The position numbers and the translations under genes were made by a program. Source: Fulvimarina manganoxydans (GTDB taxonomy: Bacteria > Pseudomonadota > Alphaproteobacteria > Rhizobiales > Rhizobiaceae). Taken from it: a DNA stretch of 64,000 nucleotides. Under the pieces are notes generated by a model. It ran no database searches and was not told the origin of the DNA. It saw only the letters and a list, made by a program, of their open reading frames with translations. Within the stretch, counting starts at the first letter, position 1. Each line of letters starts with the position of its first letter. The DNA is taken from contig NZ_FWXR01000018.1 in the NCBI RefSeq assembly GCF_900176465.1, forward strand, positions 1-64,000, in the 5' to 3' direction. Of the stretch, positions 57,483 through 64,000 are shown one piece after another.

Positions 57483-58771
57483 TGGGTGTCGACGTCATTT
57501 CCTTCGGCTGCCGCCTCAACACCTATGAGGCGGAGGTGATGAAGCGCGAAGCGGGCGCGGCCGGCCTCGGCGCTGGCGAGACAAACGCGATCGTCTTCAA
57601 CACCTGCGCGGTGACGGCCGAGGCCGTGCGCCAAGCCCGCCAGCAGATTCGCAAGGCGCGGCGCGAGAACCCGGATGCGCGCATCGTCGTCACCGGCTGC
57701 GCTGCGCAGGTCGAGCCCGCCCGTTTTGCCGAGATGGCGGAAGTCGACGCCGTGATCGGCAATGACGAGAAGCTGAAGGCCGAAAGCTATCGCGCGCTGC
57801 CCGACTTCGGCGTCTCGGCCGAGGAGAAGGTCAAGGTCAACGACATTATGAGCGTGACCGAAACCGCCGGCCATATGGTCGATGCGATCGAAGGCCGGGC
57901 GCGCGCCATCGTTCAGATCCAGAATGGCTGCGACCATCGCTGCACCTTCTGCATCATCCCCTATGGACGGGGCAATTCGCGCTCGGTCCCGATGGGTGCC
58001 GTGGTGGAACAGGTCAAGCGCCTCGTCGCGAGCGGCTATAACGAGGTGGTGCTGTCGGGCGTCGACATGACGAGCTGGGGCGCCGATCTGCCCGGCTCGC
58101 CGAAGCTCGGCCGGCTGATCCAGTCGATCCTGAAGACCGTGCCGGATCTTGCCCGTCTGCGCCTCTCCTCGATCGATTCCGTCGAAGCGGACGAGGCTCT
58201 GATCGAGGCGATCGGCAGTGAGAGGCGGCTGATGCCCCATCTCCATCTCTCGCTCCAGGCCGGCGACGACATGATCCTGAAGCGCATGAAGCGCCGCCAC
58301 TTGCGGGACGATTCCATTCGCTTTTGCAGCGAGATGCGAGCCAAACGCCCCGACATCGTCTTCGGCGCCGATCTGATCGCGGGTTTTCCGACCGAAACCG
58401 ACGCGATGTTCGACAATTCCTTGAAGCTCGTCGACGAATGCGGCCTGACCTTCCTCCATGTCTTTCCCTTCTCGCCGCGCGAGGGGACACCGGCCGCGCG
58501 CATGCCGCAGCTGCCCAAGGAGATCGTCAAGGCGCGGGCCGCAGCGTTGCGCGAAAAGGGCGAAGCCGCCCATGCGGCGCATTTGTCGCGCCGCTTGGGG
58601 AGCCTCCAGCGCGTTCTGATCGAGCGGGAGGGGATCGGCCGGGCTGAGGACTTCACGCTCTGCCGGATCGATCGCGGCGAGCCGGGCTCGATCCTTGCCG
58701 CGAAGATCATCGGCTTGGATGCCGGCTTGTTGCAGGCCGAAGCTTTGATCGATGGTGTCGCCGCAGCGTGA
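57482..58771 (+). CDS. mtaB: tRNA t6A37 methylthiotransferase MtaB
   Basis: 429 residues, a radical-SAM methylthiotransferase converting t6A to ms2t6A at position 37 of ANN-decoding tRNAs. The auxiliary iron-sulfur cluster is bound by Cys10 (FGCRLN), Cys42 (NTCAVT) and Cys73 (TGCAAQ). The radical SAM cluster is bound by Cys150, Cys154 and Cys157 (CDHRCTFC). SGVDMTSWG and the C-terminal TRAM-like region are present. The short FGCRLN signature fits MtaB rather than MiaB or RimO. Its ATG shares one base with the dapF stop codon; in-frame codons upstream lie inside dapF. Confidence 0.94.
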   Translation: MGVDVISFGCRLNTYEAEVMKREAGAAGLGAGETNAIVFNTCAVTAEAVRQARQQIRKARRENPDARIVVTGCAAQVEPARFAEMAEVDAVIGNDEKLKAESYRALPDFGVSAEEKVKVNDIMSVTETAGHMVDAIEGRARAIVQIQNGCDHRCTFCIIPYGRGNSRSVPMGAVVEQVKRLVASGYNEVVLSGVDMTSWGADLPGSPKLGRLIQSILKTVPDLARLRLSSIDSVEADEALIEAIGSERRLMPHLHLSLQAGDDMILKRMKRRHLRDDSIRFCSEMRAKRPDIVFGADLIAGFPTETDAMFDNSLKLVDECGLTFLHVFPFSPREGTPAARMPQLPKEIVKARAAALREKGEAAHAAHLSRRLGSLQRVLIEREGIGRAEDFTLCRIDRGEPGSILAAKIIGLDAGLLQAEALIDGVAAA

Positions 58772-58916
58772 CGCGAAGCCTTTGCCGTCGACCCAATTGC
58801 GCATTCGCTTGATCGCGGCGGCGCTCTATCTTGAAGATGCCGCGTCTCGCGGACCGGGCTGAGGACGGCCCGACCCCGCCCGACGACGTGGGCCGAGTTT
58901 AAGGACGAACACGACC

Positions 58917-60907
58917 ATGGCTGAAAAGAAGGGTTTTCTGCGCCGGATCTTTTCCTTCGGAAGCGCAGCGGAGGAAGAGCGGACGCCCGAAAACGGGCAG
59001 ACACCCCGGCCGAACGATCTCGAGATCGGCCGCGAGGATGCGCCCGATCCCGATGCGAGGCCGGTGGCCGCGGCAAGCGTCGTCGCCGATGCCGAGGCTG
59101 GCGCGGCAGCGTCCGACAATGGCGGCATTACGCCGGTCTCCGAGATGGGCCGATCTGGCCCGGACGCCTCCGGCGCGGGCGAGGCCGAGGAGACGAAGAA
59201 GCCTGAGGATGCGGGTGCCGAGAGCCCCGAGGCTCAAAAAAAAAACCCGATGCGCAGCAACTGGAGCTAGGCGGCGAGGCCAAAGCCGCCGAAAACCCGT
59301 CCGTTCCCGGCTCGGGGCCGGGCGTCGACGTCGTCCAGGACGCTGCGTCCGATCCGTCGCTCGTCCCGCTGGGGGAGCAGGCGGATCACTCGGACCCATC
59401 GACCGATTTCAGCTTTCTCGACGCCGAGCTGCCGCCTGAGGCCGAGAGCGAAGAGGAGACGCAGAGCGACTTCTCCTTCCTTGATGCGCCGGGCGCACCG
59501 GATGACGAGACCGACGAGTCGGACACAAAGCCTGCCGGCGCCGCGAAAGACGGCGAAACGGCGCTCGGCGACGAGCCGCCGCGGCCCCAGACCGAAGACC
59601 GACCGGGGGCGCTGAGCGCCGAGCCCGCCGACATGCGGGTCGATGCGGCAGACCGTCAGCCCATAGCCAGCGAGACGCCGCAGCCTGTCGAGCCCCTCGA
59701 CGAGACCCGCCCTGAGACCGAGCCTGGCGTCGCGCCTCCTATCGCCGATGAGAGCCAGTCCACCTTGAGCGACGACGCCAAGGAGGAGGAAGCCGACTTC
59801 TCCTGGCTCGATGAAGATCTGCCGCCCGAAGACGAGGATGAAGACGAAGAAGACGGGGCGACGCCAGCGGTCACTGCCGCGCCGCGCCGCCCGCAGGTTG
59901 CCGGCGATGCCGGTTTTCGCCTGCGCGAAGAGGCCCGGCCTCAGCCCGCCGGCCCGGCGGCGCCCCAACTCACCTGGCTTCAGCGCCTGCGCGCCGCGCT
60001 CGGGCGATCCTCGACCCAGCTCACCGGACAGATCACCTCGATTTTCACCAAGCGCCGCCTCGACGAGGAGGTGCTTCAGGATTTCGAGGACGTCCTCATC
60101 CAGGCCGATCTCGGCGTCGAGACGGCGATGCGTATCACCGATCGCCTCTCCGAGGGCCGCTATGGCAAGGAAGTCTCCGGCGCCGAGGTGAAGCGCGTGC
60201 TGGCCGAGGAGATAGAGAAGGCGCTCGACCCGGTCGCTCTGCCGCTCGAACTCGATCTCGAAAAGACCCCGCATGTCATTCTGGTCGTCGGCGTCAACGG
60301 CACCGGCAAGACGACGACCATCGGCAAACTTGCCGCGAAGCTCACTCGTGCCGGTCTGTCGGTCACGCTCGCGGCCGGCGACACGTTCCGCGCGGCGGCG
60401 GTCGAGCAGCTGAAGATTTGGGGCGAGCGCACGGGCTCAGAGGTCGTCGCGCGGCCGATCGGCGCCGATGCGGCGGGGCTCGCCTTCGACGCCTATGACA
60501 CGGCGGTCAAGAACGGCTCGGATGTTCTGATCATCGACACGGCGGGTCGTCTTCAGAACAAGGCCGAACTGATGGCCGAGCTCGAAAAGATCATCCGCGT
60601 CCTGCAGAAGCGCGAGCCCGACGCGCCCCATACGGTGCTCCAGACGCTGGACGCGACGACGGGTCAGAACGCCATGAACCAGGTTGACATCTTCCGCAAT
60701 GTGGCGGGCGTCAACGGCCTCGTCATGACCAAGCTCGACGGCACGGCCCGCGGCGGCATCCTCGTCGCCATCGCCGCCAAGCACCGCCTGCCGGTCTATT
60801 TCGTGGGTGTCGGCGAGGGGATCGACGATCTCGAACCCTTCAAAGCCCGCGACTTCGCCGCCGCGATCGCCGGCGTGGAGGCCGAAGCGATCAGCGAAAG
60901 CGCTTAA
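58917..60907 (+). CDS. ftsY: Signal-recognition-particle receptor FtsY, frameshifted at an A10 run
   Basis: FtsY docks SRP-ribosome complexes at the inner membrane. The 5' frame starts at 58917 with MAEKKGFLRRIFSFGSAAE, the usual amphipathic membrane-binding start, and stops at 59270 after 117 codons. The rest continues in the -1 frame from the A10 run at 59236-59245 to 60907. The two parts together make about 663 residues: a very long acidic A domain with three DFS(F/W)LD repeats (59405, 59468, 59795), then the NG GTPase with GVNGTGKTTTIGKLA, DTAGRLQNKAEL and MTKLDGTARGG. FtsY is essential, so the gene should be functional. The cause is a sequencing error, transcript slippage or programmed -1 frameshifting. 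Without frameshifting an internal start near 59633 would be needed; it has no good ribosome binding site. Confidence 0.9.
59236..59245 (+). other. A10 run: candidate -1 frameshift or slippage site in ftsY
   Basis: Upstream codons read CAA AAA AAA AAC; the downstream ftsY frame requires CCC at 59246. A -1 shift on A_AAA_AAA, or one extra A in the transcript, joins the frames exactly. The zero frame ends 22 nt later in TAG at 59268. Confidence 0.7.
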
Positions 60908-60976
60908 GCTTTGCCGTGCCTTGAGGCGCGGCCACGGCTTCGATCCCGTACCCTGCTCGATCGGCCGGGCGCGGGG

Positions 60977-61339
60977 TCATTCAGCGCCGGCAGATCCTCC
61001 GAGCTTAAATTCGGCGATCCGATCGCCGGTCGCGATCGAATAGACGAGAATACGGCTTCCCGACGCGTCTTCGATGCGGATCGCCAGCCGGTCGCCGTCG
61101 AGATCGGTCTCCGTGACACGCGCGCCCGCCTCGAGGGCGATCGAGACCGGCGCCTGGAGCCTATCGGCTGGCGGCGCGTCGCCCGTCTGCGTCCGGTAGA
61201 TGATCACGCCGAGGACGGTCATCAGGGCGAGGAACAGAAAACCGAGCGAGACGGCGAGCAGCGCCACCATCTTGCGCCGTAGCCGCTCCACGGCCGGGTC
61301 GAGCGGCTTCTCCGCGTCCTTTTCGTCTTCGCCCTGCAT
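60977..61339 (-). CDS. Small single-span membrane protein, unknown function
   Basis: 120 residues. A basic N-terminal segment (PAVERLRRKMVALLAV) runs into one membrane helix at about 27-48, followed by a beta-rich extracytoplasmic domain (VTETDLDGDRLAIRIEDASG, ILVYSIATGDRIAEFKLG). The family appears to be conserved next to rluD and rpoH in alphaproteobacteria, but I cannot state a function. It is divergent from the rluD-like gene, with about 167 bp between the two starts, and convergent with ftsY. Start: ATG at 61339. Confidence 0.8.
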   Translation of the reverse strand: MQGEDEKDAEKPLDPAVERLRRKMVALLAVSLGFLFLALMTVLGVIIYRTQTGDAPPADRLQAPVSIALEAGARVTETDLDGDRLAIRIEDASGSRILVYSIATGDRIAEFKLGGSAGAE

Positions 61340-61506
61340 ATCCGTCCTGTTTCAAGAGGTCTTTCGGAAGACCGAACTGGCTTGTCTCATCGTCATGGCA
61401 AGCGAGCGCGAAGGACGATGATCGTCGTGCTCCCTAGCGCATCGCGCCGAAAAATGGGAATCGCCTGACGGATAGACAGGAAAAGCGAGAAAAGGCGAAG
61501 GCCGCG

Positions 61507-62514
61507 ATGGAGAAACGACGCTATAGGGTCGGGGCCGAAGAGGCGGGTGAGCGCATCGACGCCTTTCTTGCCAAGGCGAGCGAGGGCGAGCTGTCGCGCG
61601 CTCGCATTCAAGGGCTCATCGCGGATGGGGCTGTGACGCTTGCCGGCGTTCCGATCGCGGCGGCCAAGCGCCGTGTCTCGGAGGGCGAAGAGATCGAAAT
61701 CGGCTTTCCCGCCCCGGAAGATCCCGAGCCCGAGGGCGAAGCCATTCCGCTTATGATCGCCTATGAGGATGACGAGCTGATCGTCGTCGATAAGCCGGCC
61801 GGCCTCGTCACCCATCCAGGCCCCGGCAACTGGACGGGAACCCTCGTCAACGGGCTGATCCATCATTGTGGGGACAGTCTTTCGGGCATCAACGGCGTGC
61901 GGCGGCCGGGTATCGTCCATCGTCTCGACAAGGAGACGAGCGGGCTGATCGTGGTCGCCAAGACCGATGCCGCCCATAAGGGCCTCGCCGCGCAATTTGC
62001 CGCCCATGGTCAGGACGGGCAGATGCGTCGAGCCTATAACGCCCTTGTCTGGGGCAAGCCCTTGCCGGAGGTCAGCGTCATCGATGCCCCGCTCGGCCGC
62101 GCGCGAAACGATCGGACGCGCCGGGCTGTCGTCAGCCCGAACGCGCCCGATGCGCGCCATGCGGTGACTCATTATACGGTTTTGGCAGCGGCCCCCGGAC
62201 AAGAGCCCTTGGCGAGCCTCGTCGAATGCCGGCTGGAGACGGGGCGTACCCACCAGATCCGCGTCCATATGGCCCATATCAAGCATCCGCTTGTCGGCGA
62301 TGGCGTCTATGGGGCCGGCTTTCGAACCAAGAGCGCCAAGCTCGAAGAGGGGCCGCGCGCTGTCGTCGAGGGCTTTTCGCGCCAAGCCTTGCATGCGGCC
62401 GAACTCGGCTTCGTCCATCCGGTCAGCGGCGAGCCCATGGCCTTTCGATCGCCCATTCCGGCCGATATGAGGGAACTTGGTGCGGCTCTTGCCGTTGAAA
62501 TCACAAGCAAATAG
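61507..62514 (+). CDS. rluD: 23S rRNA pseudouridine synthase, RluD type
   Basis: 335 residues. Residues 12-72 are an S4 RNA-binding domain (ERIDAFLAKAS, LSRARIQGLIADGAV). The synthase domain follows, with the catalytic Asp141 in PGIVHRLDKETSGLIVVAKT and ECRLETGRTHQIRVHMAHI near 240. RluD-type enzymes isomerise uridines in the helix 69 loop of 23S rRNA during large-subunit assembly; RluA-family specificity cannot be fully settled from sequence. It lies upstream of rpoH in the same direction. Confidence 0.92.
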   Translation: MEKRRYRVGAEEAGERIDAFLAKASEGELSRARIQGLIADGAVTLAGVPIAAAKRRVSEGEEIEIGFPAPEDPEPEGEAIPLMIAYEDDELIVVDKPAGLVTHPGPGNWTGTLVNGLIHHCGDSLSGINGVRRPGIVHRLDKETSGLIVVAKTDAAHKGLAAQFAAHGQDGQMRRAYNALVWGKPLPEVSVIDAPLGRARNDRTRRAVVSPNAPDARHAVTHYTVLAAAPGQEPLASLVECRLETGRTHQIRVHMAHIKHPLVGDGVYGAGFRTKSAKLEEGPRAVVEGFSRQALHAAELGFVHPVSGEPMAFRSPIPADMRELGAALAVEITSK

Positions 62515-62592
62515 CGCCAACACTTCGAGGTGGGGCGCAGTATGCGTCGCGTCAAGCTTTTTTGAACATAGACCGATGCAATCGATGACACG

Positions 62593-62612
62593 CGTCCCCA
62601 TATGAGGGGACG
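62593..62612 (+). repeat. Small palindrome in rpoH leader
   Basis: CGTCCCC (62593-62599) pairs with GGGGACG (62606-62612), loop ATATGA, about 78 bp before the rpoH start. The left arm and loop contain CCCCATAT, which matches a heat-shock sigma -10 box, but no -35 lies at the right distance. Confidence 0.45.
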
Positions 62613-62689
62613 AACCCGGGTGCGTGATACGGCCCGGAGTGGCCGGCTCGCTGTGTGGAGCGGTCGCGCGGAAGGATGGAGGGTTTCTC

Positions 62690-63604
62690 ATGGCCCAGAT
62701 GAGCTTGCCGAGTGTGACCTCGGGAGAAGGCGGCCTCAACCGTTACATGGAAGAGATCAGGCGGTTTCCAATGCTGGAGCCGCAGGAAGAATATATGCTC
62801 GCCAAACGCTATGCCGAGCATGACGATCGCGGTGCGGCGCATCGGCTGGTGACGAGCCATCTGAGGCTGGTCGCCAAGATCGCCATGGGCTATCGCGGCT
62901 ACGGCCTGCCGATCGGCGAGGTGATCTCGGAGGGCAATGTCGGCCTGATGCAGGCGGTCAAGCGCTTCGATCCCGAGCGCGGCTTCCGCCTTGCAACCTA
63001 TGCCATGTGGTGGATCAAGGCCTCGATCCAGGAATATATCCTGCGCTCCTGGAGCCTGGTGAAGATGGGCACGACCGCGAACCAGAAGCGGCTGTTCTTC
63101 AATCTGCGCAAGATGAAGAGCCGCATCCAGGCGCTGGACGAGGGCGATCTTAAGCCCGATCAGATCAACCAGATCGCGACCCAACTCGGCGTGTCCGAGG
63201 AAGAGGTCGTGTCGATGAACCGCCGCTTGTCGGGCGATGCGTCCCTCAATTCGCCGATCCGGGCGACGGAAGGCGAATCCGGCGAGTGGCAGGACTGGCT
63301 GGTCGACGAGAACGAGTCCCAGGAAGAGATTCTTGCCGAACAGGACGAACTCGATCAGCGCCGCGGCATGCTGCGTCAGGCGATGGATGTGCTCAACGAT
63401 CGCGAGCGCCGCATCTTCGAGGCGCGCCGCTTGTCGGAAGAGCCGATCACGCTGGAGACTCTATCCGGCGAATTCGATATCAGCCGCGAGCGCGTGCGTC
63501 AGATCGAGGTGCGCGCCTTCGAGAAGGTGCAGAAAGCTGTGAAGGAAACGGCGGAAGCCAGCCGCCGCGCCTTGCGTCCTGTGCAGGGTGAAGCGCGGGT
63601 CTGA
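62690..63604 (+). CDS. rpoH: RNA polymerase heat-shock sigma factor RpoH (sigma-32)
   Basis: 304 residues. Region 1.2/2.1 starts LNRYMEEIRRFPMLEPQEEYML, region 2.2-2.4 includes GNVGLMQAVKRFDPERGFRLATYAMWWIKASIQEYILRSW in shortened view as FRLATYAMWWIKASI, and the RpoH box is QKRLFFNLRKMK near residue 138. Region 4.2 is EFDISRERVRQIEVRAFEK near 265. It directs polymerase to heat-shock promoters. Start: ATG at 62690 with GGAGGG 6 nt upstream; a longer frame starting at 62624 has no family match. A good terminator follows at 63699-63728. Confidence 0.96.
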   Translation: MAQMSLPSVTSGEGGLNRYMEEIRRFPMLEPQEEYMLAKRYAEHDDRGAAHRLVTSHLRLVAKIAMGYRGYGLPIGEVISEGNVGLMQAVKRFDPERGFRLATYAMWWIKASIQEYILRSWSLVKMGTTANQKRLFFNLRKMKSRIQALDEGDLKPDQINQIATQLGVSEEEVVSMNRRLSGDASLNSPIRATEGESGEWQDWLVDENESQEEILAEQDELDQRRGMLRQAMDVLNDRERRIFEARRLSEEPITLETLSGEFDISRERVRQIEVRAFEKVQKAVKETAEASRRALRPVQGEARV

Positions 63605-63698
63605 CGGAGAGTGTCTGTCTTTCATTGGAGTGTCGGCGAAGCTATCGCGCGGCTCTCCACGACGCGTTCCGATCGATTTGCGATAGAGCGCTGACGAG

Positions 63699-63728
63699 AA
63701 AGGGGAGTGGGGAAACCCGCTCCCTTTT
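63699..63728 (+). terminator. Rho-independent terminator of rpoH
   Basis: AAAGGGGAGTGGG (63699-63711) and CCCGCTCCCTTT pair around a GGAAA-type loop with one bulge, ending in TTTT. It lies 95 nt after the rpoH stop. Confidence 0.8.
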
Positions 63729-63758
63729 GCTGTCGACTGTCCAAATCGGGACACCGAA

Positions 63759-63786
63759 AAAGCCGATCCTGCGAGGGACCGGCTTT
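63759..63786 (-). terminator. Rho-independent terminator of the convergent small ORF
   Basis: AAAGCCGATCC (63759-63769) pairs with GGACCGGCTTT (63776-63786) with one mismatch. On the minus strand the stem is followed by TTTTT (complement of 63757-63761), as expected for a transcript entering from the 36-codon ORF. Confidence 0.7.
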
Positions 63787-63830
63787 CGTATAAGTCATGC
63801 ATTCATATTCGACTGCGCCGACGCGCTCGA

Positions 63831-63941
63831 TCAAAAGCGGCGCGGGGCTGGTTGGCTGGCCGGACGGCGATGGGCGCGGCGTCCCGTGAACTTCTTGGCG
63901 ACCCAGCCGACGAAGAGCGCTTTGAGAATACTACGGAACAT
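63831..63941 (-). CDS. 36-residue basic small protein, unknown function
   Basis: ATG at 63941 is preceded by AGGAG at a 7-nt spacing, a very good ribosome binding site. It encodes MFRSILKALFVGWVAKKFTG followed by an Arg/Pro-rich tail ending PAPRRF before TGA at 63833-63831. Residues 1-18 form an amphipathic, possibly membrane-inserting helix flanked by lysines. A minus-strand terminator follows 45 nt later, so the ORF has a full expression unit. It is convergent with rpoH. I do not recognise a family; amphipathic basic small proteins of this sort can bind membranes. Confidence 0.6.
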   Translation of the reverse strand: MFRSILKALFVGWVAKKFTGRRAHRRPASQPAPRRF

Positions 63942-64000
63942 CAGTGTCTCCTGACTGAATGTTTCAGTTTCATGACCCTATGAACGCCGCTTGACGCCTT

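Noticed and set aside
62596-62603. CCCCATAT as a sigma-32 promoter for rpoH
   Set aside because: No CTTGAA-type -35 lies 13-17 bp upstream; kept only as a note on the palindrome.

Overview
The window reads as a high-GC alphaproteobacterial chromosome, most likely order Hyphomicrobiales (Rhizobiales). Evidence: a 180-kDa-type NAD-glutamate dehydrogenase, a Brucella Omp19-like AprI/Inh lipoprotein, the mnmG-rsmG-parA-parB block, the dapF-mtaB-ftsY order, a small membrane protein gene divergent from an RluD-type gene followed by rpoH, ParB sites of the alphaproteobacterial TGTTTCACGTGAAACA type, and RIME-like GGGGAGAAG palindromic repeats. I cannot name genus or species from sequence alone.

Layout. 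1-9974: a chemoreceptor running off the left edge, a fused 5-oxoprolinase, and on the other strand a TRAP transporter (dctP, then dctQ-dctM after a repeat-filled gap) with a MarR-type regulator. 10123-13777: tRNA-Thr(CGT), an Omp19-like lipoprotein, beta-carbonic anhydrase, pyridoxal kinase and a small tail-anchored protein. 14044-22456: NAD-glutamate dehydrogenase, a MOSC protein and a 704-residue two-domain glycosyltransferase. 22707-27573: mnmG, rsmG, parA, parB. Five parS-like sites lie between 4.2 and 26.6 kb and I found none to the right of parB, so this is an origin-proximal centromere region.

28051-54417 is mostly accessory catabolism and transport: a LysE-type exporter, a Tat-exported intradiol-dioxygenase-like protein with a heme membrane protein, then an Lrp regulator, a HAD enzyme, a hydroxylysine-kinase-like kinase with a phospho-lyase-like aminotransferase, a complete Dpp/Opp-type ABC importer with an FAD oxidoreductase and a GNAT protein, a six-gene minus-strand operon (argE-like deacetylase to omega-aminotransferase) and a divergent four-gene operon (GNAT, D-threonine-aldolase-like, FAD oxidoreductase, aldehyde dehydrogenase). 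Enzyme classes recur in pairs (two FAD oxidoreductases, two aldehyde dehydrogenases, two class III aminotransferases, two double-GNAT proteins). Together they suggest uptake and stepwise oxidation of amino-acid-like or peptide-like, possibly D-configured or N-acylated, compounds; the real substrate is unknown.

55009-63941 returns to core genes: an orphan TadG-like protein, dapF, mtaB, ftsY, a small membrane protein, an RluD-type pseudouridine synthase, rpoH, and a convergent 36-codon ORF with its own strong ribosome binding site and terminator.

Best leads: (1) ftsY is split by an A10 run into two frames, joined by a -1 shift on an A_AAA_AAA slippery site or by one missing base; (2) the parS cluster, with its three coding copies all read in the same frame as Val-Ser-Arg-Glu; (3) the GT26-GT4 fusion upstream of mnmG; (4) the kinase/phospho-lyase pair and the duplicated catabolic modules; (5) a mosaic repeat whose short form splits dctP from dctQM.
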